From Melioribacteraceae bacterium (GTDB taxonomy: Bacteria; Bacteroidota; Ignavibacteria; Ignavibacteriales; Melioribacteraceae): DNA of 64,000 bases. Where the stretch lies: assembly GCA_015493615.1 (NCBI GenBank), contig WGCV01000041.1:1-64000 (forward strand), read 5' to 3'. A program made the position numbers and the translations under genes. Under the pieces are notes generated by a model. That model was not told the origin of the DNA and did no database searches. It saw only the letters and a program-made list of their open reading frames with translations. Positions 36,633-44,782 of this stretch are shown piece after piece (the stretch's first letter is position 1; each line of letters starts with the position of its first letter).

Positions 36633-37097
36633 ATGGCAACTGAAAACGAAGGTTTAGGAAAAGGAATGCTTATCGGTTTCTTGACCGGCGGAATAGTAGG
36701 CGCGGTAGTAGGATTGCTTTATGCTCCGAAATCGGGGAAGGAATTAAGAGGCGATCTGAGAGAAAAATCGGAAGATTTACTTGAAGAAGCCCAAAACGTT
36801 CTCACCGACGCTAAAGTAAAAGCCGATGAAATTATGAACGAAGGAAAAAAGAAATCGGAAGAGATGGTCGCTGATACTAAAGAAAAAGTTAACGAACTTT
36901 TATCCGAAGCTGAAGATATTTTGGATGAAGCAAAAAAAAAAACAGATAACGCAATCGAAGTAGGAAAAGAGAAGTTGTCTGAAAAGAGCGACAAGTTGAA
37001 AACAGCGGTAAAAGCCGGAATCGACACTTTTAAAAAAGAAAAAGAATCGGCGGAAACTGCCGAAGAAGCAAAGGACGAAAGTAATGAGCCTGCTTGA
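36633..37097 (+). CDS. YtxH-domain protein
   Basis: This 154-residue protein has an N-terminal glycine-rich membrane helix (GMLIGFLTGGIVGAVVGLLYAP, about residues 11-31) followed by the YtxH-type KSGKELRGDLREK segment and a long charged coiled coil rich in Lys, Glu and Ala. YtxH proteins are small membrane-anchored coiled coils linked to stress responses or cell-envelope upkeep. ATG at 36633 is chosen because AAGGAGG lies seven bases upstream. It overlaps the next gene by 14 bases. Confidence 0.8.
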   Translation: MATENEGLGKGMLIGFLTGGIVGAVVGLLYAPKSGKELRGDLREKSEDLLEEAQNVLTDAKVKADEIMNEGKKKSEEMVADTKEKVNELLSEAEDILDEAKKKTDNAIEVGKEKLSEKSDKLKTAVKAGIDTFKKEKESAETAEEAKDESNEPA

Positions 37098-37494
37098 TAT
37101 ACTTCTTGCGGCGCTGATAATTGCGGCAATCGTTCTGATTGTTTTTGTTATCAAATTTTTAAAGGACTTGACGGAATCGCTGAAAACTACGGTTGATTCC
37201 GTTAAAAGTCTTGAACATGATATTGAAGAAATTAAAAATGAATTAACTCCCGCCTTAAAAAACATCAATGAAATTACCGAAAAAGGAGCGGAACTTACCG
37301 CCCGTATTGAAACGGATTACAGTTTTGTCGGTTCTCTTATTGCAAATCTGAAAGAGGTTTTTGCAAAGGATAAAAATAATCCGAAGAGCGTTGAGGTTTC
37401 GGAAGAACGCATCAATGAAACAATCAAAAATTTGAAAGCAATTTCCAAAGGGGCAAGAACATTTTTAAATACTTTGAGGAATAGAAAATCGTAG
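37084..37494 (+). CDS. DUF948-like membrane-anchored protein
   Basis: This 136-residue protein has one N-terminal membrane helix (LLAALIIAAIVLIVFVIKFL) and a long coiled coil of polar heptads (SLKTTVDSVKSLEHDIEEIK), as in DUF948 proteins, which are usually encoded next to YtxH proteins. The paired genes overlap, and the product may form a complex with the YtxH-like protein at the membrane. The precise function is not known. Confidence 0.75.
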   Translation: MSLLDILLAALIIAAIVLIVFVIKFLKDLTESLKTTVDSVKSLEHDIEEIKNELTPALKNINEITEKGAELTARIETDYSFVGSLIANLKEVFAKDKNNPKSVEVSEERINETIKNLKAISKGARTFLNTLRNRKS

Positions 37495-37512
37495 ATTAAT
37501 TCAGGAGGAAAA

Positions 37513-39591
37513 TTGAAAGAGTACAAAGCTGACGCGATAAAAAATATCGCATTTATCGGACACGGCGGCAGTGGAAAAACTTCACTGGCTGAACTTATGC
37601 TTTTTACTGCCGGAATAACAAACAGAATAGGCAAAGTGGAAGAAGGAAATACAATTTCCGATTTTAATGCAAACGAAATTGAACGACAAATTTCAATTGC
37701 TGCGACACCGATGCATTTGGAATGGGACAATAAAAAAATTAACTTTATCGACACCCCCGGATACACCGATTTTATCGGTCAAATTTATGCGGCTCTGCAC
37801 GTTGCCGATGTCGCGATTCCCGTCGTAAAATCGGTTGAAGGCGTTGAAGTCGGAACCGAAGCCGTTTGGGAAATTGTTAAGAAAAACAATATCGGGGGCG
37901 CGGTTGTTATTAATAAGGTTGACAACGAACACTCAAACTTCGACAACGCTTTTGCAATGGTTAAGGACAGATTAAGCGGCGACGCCACAATCATCACTTT
38001 CCCGGTTAACGAAGGTCATTCCTTTGATTCGGTAATTGACATTGTTAAGATGAAGCAATATACATACGGCGAAGCCGGATCAAAGAAAGTTACAGAATCC
38101 GATATTCCGGCGGACTTAAAGGAAAAAGCCGAAGCTCTGCACGAAGAATTAATTGAGAAGATTGCGGAATCGGACGAAGAACTGATGAATAAATTTTTCG
38201 AAGAAGGCTCGTTAAGCGATGAAGATTTAAGCAAAGGAATTAAAGCGGCAATGTTAAATGAATCCTTTGTTCCCGTTTTTGCGACTGCAGCCACTAACGG
38301 AGTAGGCGTAAATAACTTTTTGGATTTCATCTCAAATTTCTTCCCGTCTCCTTCGGATCAAAAACCTTTGATTGCCAAATTAAACGACGACGATGTTGAA
38401 ATTAAAGTTGATGAAAACGGAGAACCTGTACTGCAAGTTTTTAAAACCATGTCCGAACAACACGTCGGCGAACTTTCAATCTTCAAAGTTTATTCAGGCG
38501 TTTTGGAAGCCGGAATGGATTTGCTGAACACTACGAGAGACAAGGTTGAGAGACTAGGACAGATGTTCCTGATTAACGGTAAAGAAAGAACGGAAATAAC
38601 AAAAGTTTCCGCCGGAGATATTGCGGCTGTGGTAAAATTGAAGGACACTCACACAGGCGATACGCTAGCATCGAAAAACTTTCCCGTTAAATTACCCGAA
38701 ATCGTTTTCCCCGAATCGGTTATCAGAGCGGCTCTTAAACCGAAATCAAAAGGGGACGAAGATAAGATTTCATCGGGACTTCATACGGTTCACGAAGAAG
38801 ATCCTACATTGTCCGTTCATTTTGACCCGGAACTTAAGCAGACAATTATTTCCGGTCAGGGCGAATTGCAGCTTGCTCTTGCCGTAAAGATGCTGAAGGA
38901 CAGGTACGGCGTTGAAGTTGATTTGGTTGAGCCGAAAATTCCTTACCGCGAAACAATTAAAGGCGTAGCCGAAGATGCGGAATACAAACATAAAAAACAA
39001 TCCGGCGGACGCGGACAGTACGGACACGTTCATCTTAAGTTGGAGCCGGTTCCGAGAGGAACGGGGTTTGAGTTTGTTGACGCAATCGTAGGCGGCGTTG
39101 TTCCCGGAAGATTTATTCCGGCGGTTGAAAAAGGTATTCGCGAAATTATGGATAAAGGTATTTTAACCGGTTCAAAAGTAATCGATATTAAGGTAACCTT
39201 ATTCGACGGTACTTTCCACAATGTGGATTCCGACGAAATGTCGTTCAAAATCGCTTCTTCGCAGGCGTTTAAAAAAGGATTCTTAAGCGCAAAGCCTGTA
39301 ATCCTGGAACCGATTTACGACATAACCGTAAAAGTTCCCGAAGAATTTATGGGCGACGTTATGGGAGATATTTCCTCCAGGCGCGGAAAGATTTCGGGAA
39401 TGGACTCCGAAGGACCTTTCCAGATTATTAAAGCTAAAGTTCCTCTTGCGGAGCTTTACAAATATTCGACGCATCTTCGCAGTTTAACTTCCGGACGCGG
39501 AATTCACATGAGAAGTTTTTCTCATTATGAAGAAGTTCCGAAAGAAATCGAAAAGAAAATCATAGAAGCTTACAACAGCGAAGAAGAATAG
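37513..39591 (+). CDS. Elongation-factor-G paralogue (EF-G2 type)
   Basis: This 692-residue translational GTPase has the P loop GHGGSGKTS, the switch-II DTPGY, and NKVD in place of the usual NKxD; domain IV with QSGGRGQYGHVHLKL and the C-terminal domain V are complete. Several features mark it as the paralogous EF-G form, not the primary fusA: GHGGSGKTS where primary EF-G has GHIDAGKTT, and the lack of rpsL/rpsG neighbours. Its role could be ribosome recycling or translocation under special conditions. The start is TTG at 37513 preceded by a perfect AGGAGG. Confidence 0.88.
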   Translation: MKEYKADAIKNIAFIGHGGSGKTSLAELMLFTAGITNRIGKVEEGNTISDFNANEIERQISIAATPMHLEWDNKKINFIDTPGYTDFIGQIYAALHVADVAIPVVKSVEGVEVGTEAVWEIVKKNNIGGAVVINKVDNEHSNFDNAFAMVKDRLSGDATIITFPVNEGHSFDSVIDIVKMKQYTYGEAGSKKVTESDIPADLKEKAEALHEELIEKIAESDEELMNKFFEEGSLSDEDLSKGIKAAMLNESFVPVFATAATNGVGVNNFLDFISNFFPSPSDQKPLIAKLNDDDVEIKVDENGEPVLQVFKTMSEQHVGELSIFKVYSGVLEAGMDLLNTTRDKVERLGQMFLINGKERTEITKVSAGDIAAVVKLKDTHTGDTLASKNFPVKLPEIVFPESVIRAALKPKSKGDEDKISSGLHTVHEEDPTLSVHFDPELKQTIISGQGELQLALAVKMLKDRYGVEVDLVEPKIPYRETIKGVAEDAEYKHKKQSGGRGQYGHVHLKLEPVPRGTGFEFVDAIVGGVVPGRFIPAVEKGIREIMDKGILTGSKVIDIKVTLFDGTFHNVDSDEMSFKIASSQAFKKGFLSAKPVILEPIYDITVKVPEEFMGDVMGDISSRRGKISGMDSEGPFQIIKAKVPLAELYKYSTHLRSLTSGRGIHMRSFSHYEEVPKEIEKKIIEAYNSEEE

Positions 39592-39627
39592 TTTTTCGGA
39601 AAGAGGAATAATGATTCTTCTAATTTT

Positions 39628-39828
39628 AAGACTCTTTTACTTAGAGATTTTTGCATAACCTAAATTTGTCATATTGAGGACGGTGTAAGCCGTCCGAAAT
39701 ATCTCTAATCCTGTATTATTACCGCTTTTGAGATTCTGATCCCGCTCCGCCTTGGCGGAGGATCAGAATGACAAATAAATTGGATTATTCAAAGCCGTCA
39801 CTTAATCAATATTTTGTAAAAGAGTCTT
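39628..39828. repeat. Inverted-repeat element, family 2, copy 2
   Basis: The element is bounded by a perfect 13-bp inverted repeat AAGACTCTTTTAC / GTAAAAGAGTCTT (39628-39640 and 39816-39828). Within it, TTGCATAACCTAAATTTGTC and AGAATGACAAATAAATTGGA are imperfect inner ends and the body carries GTCCGAAATATCTC and CCGCCTTGGCGGA. Orientation is opposite to copy 1 at 11152-11325. It fills the gap between the EF-G paralogue and the HIT protein gene and could end transcription of the former. Confidence 0.7.
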
Positions 39829-39854
39829 TTTGTAGTTATTAAAAGAGGTAAATT

Positions 39855-40355
39855 ATGGATAAAATGTGGTCGCCTTGGCGCTCTCAATATATTGATTCAT
39901 TTAAAGATCAGACAGGGGACGAACAGTGCGTTTTCTGCTCCGCTCAAAATGAAAATATTGATGATGATAAAAGTCTGAAAGTATATGAAGGGAAAGAAGC
40001 TTTTGTAATCATGAATCTCTATCCTTACAACAACGGGCATACCATGGTAGTGCCTCGGCGTCATCTTTCCGATTACGGGGAACTTACCGGAAGCGAGAGA
40101 GCTGAAATAGCCGAGCTTATTGATAAAACAATTCAGGCGTTAAAAATTGTTTCTTCCCCGCAGGGTTTTAATGTCGGAGCTAATATCGGCAAAGCTGCCG
40201 GAGCAGGAATAGATCAGCATCTGCATTTTCATATTGTGCCGCGCTGGATGGGCGACACTAATTTTATGCCCGTGCTCGGAGAGGTAAAAGTGATTTCGGA
40301 AGAACTTTCAAAAACTAAGAAAGCATTGATTGAAGCGTTCAAAAAAATCGGATAA
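39855..40355 (+). CDS. HIT-family nucleotide hydrolase or phosphorylase
   Basis: This 166-residue protein is in the histidine-triad superfamily, with the triad HLHFHIVPR and upstream MVVPRRHLSDYGEL; an N-terminal CVFC pair suggests a metal site as in galT-like and Ap4A-phosphorylase-type branches. Members act on dinucleoside polyphosphates or nucleoside phosphoramidates. The segment MWSPWRSQYI at the start resembles Ap4A-phosphorylase-type HIT proteins. It is followed by the glycerate-kinase gene after a one-base gap. Confidence 0.85.
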   Translation: MDKMWSPWRSQYIDSFKDQTGDEQCVFCSAQNENIDDDKSLKVYEGKEAFVIMNLYPYNNGHTMVVPRRHLSDYGELTGSERAEIAELIDKTIQALKIVSSPQGFNVGANIGKAAGAGIDQHLHFHIVPRWMGDTNFMPVLGEVKVISEELSKTKKALIEAFKKIG

Positions 40356-40356
40356 A

Positions 40357-41487
40357 TTGGAACATAAAATTTTAATAGCGCCCAACAGTTTTAAGGAAAA
40401 TTTATCTTCGGTAAAGATAGCCGAGATACTTAAAACGGAAATGAAAAAAATACTACCGGAAAATTTTTCTTTTACCTCGTTCCCTCTGTCCGACGGAGGC
40501 GACGGTTTTCTTGAGGTTGTCAAAGTTGGATTTGCCACAGAGAGCTTAAAGTTTGAGATCGATTATCCTTATCAATCGGAAAAGAAACTGAACGTTTGCG
40601 TTGAGTTTGACAAAGAAGGGAAGAGGATTTTTATCGAATCGGCTAAAGCTATCGGACTTGAAATCGTCGCTCCGGAAAAGAGAAATCCGTTGGAGCTGAC
40701 ATCTCGCGGTTTGGGGCAATTGTTAAAGCAAATCAGAACGGTTGCGCTTTCAGGCGAAGTTGAAGTTAAGGAAGTCGTGATTGGTCTTGGCGGTTCGGCG
40801 ACGCAAGATTTAGGTTTGGGAGCGTTGTCCGAGTTCGGCGTTCGTATTTTCCATTTTGCGAAATACATTCCGGTAGAGCCGAAGTTTTTTTCCCGCGCGG
40901 ACAGAATTTCATACAACAAGCGTGACTTGAAATTTCCGTTTAAAATAACTTTTGCAGTAGATGTTGACAATCCGCTTCTCGGTGAAAAAGGAAGCGTCCG
41001 AACTTTTGCGAAGCAGAAAGGCGCCGGCGATTCCGCTATCGAAATATTGGAGAAAGGATTTAAAAACATCTTGCGGTTGCTGCATGTAAAATCCGCGGAA
41101 GGTTTATCGGGCGCAGCCGGAGGAATTGCGGCGGGCTTTAAACTTCTTGCAGACGATGTTGAAGTTATCGGGTCGAAGAAGTTTATTGAAGAAGTTCTCG
41201 GGTTAAATTCCATTCCGCGTCCGGATATTTTGATAACCGGAGAAGGTAAGCTGGACGCGACGACGCTATATGGGAAAGCGCCTTCGGTTGTGATTGGGAA
41301 ATTTTCCGAAAGCGTTAAGCAAATCTTTTTTATCGCCGGTAAATCGGAAATTGATTTGAAAAATAATAAAGCGGTTGTGATTTCCTTAACGGAGCTTTTC
41401 GGTTCGGAAAAGAAAGCCAAAGCAAATTCCGTTGAAGGATTAAAAATAGCGGCGCGCAAAATATCGAATATGATTTTGGAGAATTAA
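40357..41487 (+). CDS. Glycerate kinase
   Basis: This 376-residue glycerate kinase of the GarK/GlxK family phosphorylates D-glycerate with ATP. Signatures are KILIAPNSFKENLSSVKIAE at the N-terminus, FPLSDGGDGFLEVVK, VIGLGGSATQDLGLG, and LITGEGKLDATTLYGKAP. A TTG at 40357, one base after the HIT-gene stop, is taken as the start because the family begins with the K-I-L-I-A-P strand; a second TTG at 40330 is possible but lies inside the HIT gene. It directly abuts thyX (no bases between). Confidence 0.88.
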   Translation: MEHKILIAPNSFKENLSSVKIAEILKTEMKKILPENFSFTSFPLSDGGDGFLEVVKVGFATESLKFEIDYPYQSEKKLNVCVEFDKEGKRIFIESAKAIGLEIVAPEKRNPLELTSRGLGQLLKQIRTVALSGEVEVKEVVIGLGGSATQDLGLGALSEFGVRIFHFAKYIPVEPKFFSRADRISYNKRDLKFPFKITFAVDVDNPLLGEKGSVRTFAKQKGAGDSAIEILEKGFKNILRLLHVKSAEGLSGAAGGIAAGFKLLADDVEVIGSKKFIEEVLGLNSIPRPDILITGEGKLDATTLYGKAPSVVIGKFSESVKQIFFIAGKSEIDLKNNKAVVISLTELFGSEKKAKANSVEGLKIAARKISNMILEN

Positions 41488-42420
41488 ATGGCAGAAGAGT
41501 TTGAAAGGTTGGAGTCAATCCGCGTTTCCGCATTAGACGAGATTCTCGGGAAAAAATTTAAAGTTTTAGACGACGGATTTATCCGCGTTATCGATTACAT
41601 GGGTTCTGACGAAGCCGTTGTACAAGCGGCGAGAGTTTCCTACGGAAAGGGGACTAAGAAGGTCAGGCAGGACAGAGGTTTGATTCGTTATCTGATGCGT
41701 CATAAACATACGACGCCGTTTGAAATGTGCGAAATAAAATTGCATGTGCGAATCCCGATGGACGCGTGGCGGCAATGGATTCGCCACAGAACGGCAAATG
41801 TTAACGAGTATTCAACGCGTTATTCGGTCGCTATTGATTCGGCGCAGGAAACCCTGCCCGGCGAGTGGAGATTCCAGGCAAAGGATAACAAGCAGGGGAG
41901 TTCGGGATTTGTTGATGAGAAATTAGGCGTTGAATTAAGCAAGCAGGAGAAACAGCTTCATCAAACTCTGCGTGAAATTTACGAAAAGCGAGTTGAGCTT
42001 GGAGTCGCCCGCGAGCAGGCTCGGAAGGATTTGCCGTTATCAACATACACCGAAGCGTACTGGAAAGTTGATCTTCACAACCTTCTTCACTTTTTGAAAT
42101 TGCGTATGGAAAAACACGCTCAGTTGGAAATCCGGAAATATGCCCAAATAATCGGCGAAGAGATTGTAAGCAAATGGGTCCCGTTGACTTGGGAGGCGTT
42201 TATGGATTTTACATTCGGGGCGACAGATTTCTCTGCAAGCGAGATGAAGATTTTAAAAGAGCTTGTCGCTAAGAATAACAATGCCGCAACTGAACTTGCG
42301 GAAGAATTCGGATGGCTGCGTAAGAATGAATCGGGCGCGCTTGTTAAAAGTCTTGAACGAATTGAATTTGAAGAAAAATTGGGAAAACTTAATCTTACTC
42401 CGCCTTGGATAAGCCGGTAA
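41488..42420 (+). CDS. thyX: Flavin-dependent thymidylate synthase
   Basis: This enzyme makes dTMP from dUMP with methylene-tetrahydrofolate, FAD and NADPH, releasing tetrahydrofolate. The ThyX motif is visible as RHRTANVNEYSTRYS; the upstream segment HKHTTPFEMCEIKLHVR and the C-terminal LKLRMEKHAQLEIRKYA also fit. At 310 residues it is longer than the common 210-260 residue form, mainly by a C-terminal extension. Adjacent folA is of interest, since ThyX itself leaves folate in reduced form. Confidence 0.93.
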   Translation: MAEEFERLESIRVSALDEILGKKFKVLDDGFIRVIDYMGSDEAVVQAARVSYGKGTKKVRQDRGLIRYLMRHKHTTPFEMCEIKLHVRIPMDAWRQWIRHRTANVNEYSTRYSVAIDSAQETLPGEWRFQAKDNKQGSSGFVDEKLGVELSKQEKQLHQTLREIYEKRVELGVAREQARKDLPLSTYTEAYWKVDLHNLLHFLKLRMEKHAQLEIRKYAQIIGEEIVSKWVPLTWEAFMDFTFGATDFSASEMKILKELVAKNNNAATELAEEFGWLRKNESGALVKSLERIEFEEKLGKLNLTPPWISR

Positions 42421-42429
42421 ATTTGTTCT

Positions 42430-42912
42430 TTGGATAATTTAAAAAAAATAGTAATAGCGTCGATCGGGAAAAACGGAGTAATCGGAAGTCAAGGCAAAAT
42501 GCCGTGGAACATTCCCGAAGAGCTTGCTCACTTTAAGCGAACGACAATCGGTTCCCCCCTAATAATGGGAAGACGAACTTTTGAATCGTTAAAACGTCCT
42601 TTGGAAGGAAGAACAAATATTGTGTTGACCGGGGAAAAAAGGACAGATTTCGAAAACGTTAAATTTGCCGATTCGATTAAAATGGCGCTGAATATTGCTT
42701 CCGGCGAATCGGATAAAGTTTTTATAATCGGAGGCGGGGAAGTTTTTGATAGTACGATCCGGGAGGCGGATGAATTGATTTTATCCTTTGTGGAAGGGGA
42801 CTTCCAAGGGGACGCCTTTTTCCCCTTGAAATGTATTGATGACTTTACCGAGACGGACGAAGAAAAAAAGAACGGATTTATTGTGAAATATTACAGCAGA
42901 ACGAATGAATGA
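42430..42912 (+). CDS. folA: Dihydrofolate reductase
   Basis: This enzyme reduces dihydrofolate to tetrahydrofolate with NADPH. The usual landmarks are present: IVIASIGKNGVIGSQGKMPW, the LAHFKRTTIG folate-binding loop, PLIMGRRTFESL and VFIIGGGEVFD. 160 residues is normal. Position 27 of the E. coli enzyme (Asp) is replaced by Glu in PEELAHFK, as in many Gram-positive DHFRs. The start is TTG; the 3' end overlaps the mutL start by 8 bases, so translation is coupled. Confidence 0.92.
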   Translation: MDNLKKIVIASIGKNGVIGSQGKMPWNIPEELAHFKRTTIGSPLIMGRRTFESLKRPLEGRTNIVLTGEKRTDFENVKFADSIKMALNIASGESDKVFIIGGGEVFDSTIREADELILSFVEGDFQGDAFFPLKCIDDFTETDEEKKNGFIVKYYSRTNE

Positions 42913-44734
42913 AAATAAAAATAAAATAAATTTGCTTCCGTCGGAAGTTTATAATAAAATTGCAGCCGGAGAGGTTGTTCAGCGTCCGGAGTCCGTCATA
43001 AAAGAGCTTGTCGAAAATTCCATTGACGCGGGAGCGCAAAATATTACCATTGCCGTAAAAGACGCCGGGAAGAAGTTACTCAGCGTTACTGACGACGGCG
43101 AAGGGATGAACGAAGCAGATTTGAAGCTCTCGGTCGTTAGGCACGCTACAAGTAAGATTAAGTCGGCGGCTGATTTGGAGAAAATAGGTTCTTTCGGATT
43201 TCGTGGAGAAGCGTTAAGTTCAATAGCCGCAGTCAGTCAGGTCGAAATAAAATCCCGTACGGCGGACGAAGATGTTGCTACGAGACTTTATTTTACGAGT
43301 GAGACTGAGTTTGAAACCGAGAAAGTAGCCGCAGCAAAAGGAACAACCGTAACGGTTAAAAATCTTTTTTATAATGTTCCCGCTCGCAAAAACTTTCTTA
43401 AGACAAACGCTACAGAGTTGAAAAGAATTTCCAATATCGTTAAATACTTCGCTTTGGCTTATCCCGAAATAAATTTTAAATACTATGTTGACGATAAACT
43501 TCAGATGAATTTTTTAAAGAGTAATTTATCTTCGAGGATGAAAGAAATTTACGGAGAAAACTTTTTGGAAATGCTCGTCGAGATTTATGAACAAGTTGAT
43601 TTTATTGAGGTTTCCGGTTTTATCTCAAAGCCGACTTTCCTTACCGACAGCAAATTCGACCAGCATCTTTTTGTAAACAGAAGGTATGTGAAAAACAAAT
43701 CGATTAACCACGCGGTTTTTTCGGCTTATCAAAATATTTTATCGAAAGGGGAATATCCTTTCTTTATACTTTTTATCGATATTGATCCGGAAAAAACCGA
43801 CGTTAATATTCATCCGACAAAACAGGAAGTAAAGTTTTACGATGAAAAGGAAATTTATCTTCTTGTTAATGCCGTAATTAAAAAAAGTCTCGGTAGCTAC
43901 GATACGCTTCCCGCAATGAACTCAATGTTTGAGAACAAAATCAAAACGGGAGCTTCCAATAAATCGTCTGACGCGCCTCATAGAAAAAAAAGGGAATCAG
44001 GAATAGGAGAAAATGAGTTGGATTTACTTTTCGGCGAGATTGAAAAAGAACTAAGCCTGGAAGAAAAGGATAATGTGATTACTCATCCTTTTGCGGCGGA
44101 TAAAACACAGCGGGAGGTTGAGCATAAATATTCCGAACGGAGAGCCGAAACCGAGAGCAACGACAGCAATTTTGTCGTAAATCTTCATAACAAGTATATT
44201 CTTACGCAGATAAAAAGCGGACTGATGATTATCGACGCTTATCCGGCTAACGTCAGAATTATTTATGAAAAAGCCCTCTCCGCGCTATCTTCCAATATGC
44301 CTTTTTCTCAGCAGCTCCTTTTTGTTCAGACGCTAAGAATCGGAAAAGAGGCGTTCAAGATTTTGCAGGAATACGATAAATACTTTGCCTCCGTCGGTTT
44401 TGAAATCAGATATTTCAGCAATTCGACAATTTCAATTACCGGAGTTCCTTCCGAGGTGAAATTAGGCTCCGAGGTTAAAACATTACTCGGCATTCTGGAT
44501 GAAACGCTTAAACTGAACAAGAATGAAAAGGATAAATTAAGCAAAGAAAAATTCGCCGAAATATATGCGCAATTCGCGGCGTCCGGATTGGACGAAAATC
44601 TGACTTCAGCGCGTATGAAATCTCTTGTCGATCAGTTATTCGCGACTTCAAATCCGTACAGTTCGCCTTGCGATAAACCGATAATCGTTAAAATTTCGCT
44701 GAGTGAGTTAGATAAAAAATTTGGGAGAAAGTAA
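42905..44734 (+). CDS. mutL: DNA mismatch repair protein MutL
   Basis: This protein links mismatch recognition by MutS to strand removal. The GHKL ATPase motifs are intact: ELVENSIDAGAQNI, DDGEGM, GFRGEALSS and the end motif around KGTTVTVKNLFYNVPARKNFL. The 609-residue protein includes a C-terminal dimerisation domain. There the endonuclease motif usually read as DQHA(X)2E(X)4E appears as DAYPANVRIIYE (residues 444-455), and the C-terminal CPHGRP-type motif appears as SPCDKP, so nicking activity may be lost, as in enterobacterial MutL. No mutS or mutH gene lies in the window. Confidence 0.93.
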   Translation: MNENKNKINLLPSEVYNKIAAGEVVQRPESVIKELVENSIDAGAQNITIAVKDAGKKLLSVTDDGEGMNEADLKLSVVRHATSKIKSAADLEKIGSFGFRGEALSSIAAVSQVEIKSRTADEDVATRLYFTSETEFETEKVAAAKGTTVTVKNLFYNVPARKNFLKTNATELKRISNIVKYFALAYPEINFKYYVDDKLQMNFLKSNLSSRMKEIYGENFLEMLVEIYEQVDFIEVSGFISKPTFLTDSKFDQHLFVNRRYVKNKSINHAVFSAYQNILSKGEYPFFILFIDIDPEKTDVNIHPTKQEVKFYDEKEIYLLVNAVIKKSLGSYDTLPAMNSMFENKIKTGASNKSSDAPHRKKRESGIGENELDLLFGEIEKELSLEEKDNVITHPFAADKTQREVEHKYSERRAETESNDSNFVVNLHNKYILTQIKSGLMIIDAYPANVRIIYEKALSALSSNMPFSQQLLFVQTLRIGKEAFKILQEYDKYFASVGFEIRYFSNSTISITGVPSEVKLGSEVKTLLGILDETLKLNKNEKDKLSKEKFAEIYAQFAASGLDENLTSARMKSLVDQLFATSNPYSSPCDKPIIVKISLSELDKKFGRK

Positions 44735-44782
44735 ATTCTTATTTATTTTTTCAAATATTATAAAAAAGGAATCGAGGAATAA

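Noticed and set aside
40572-41459. 295-codon frame on the minus strand inside glycerate kinase
   Set aside because: The plus-strand frame carries all the family motifs; the long antisense frame is a by-product of its codon use.
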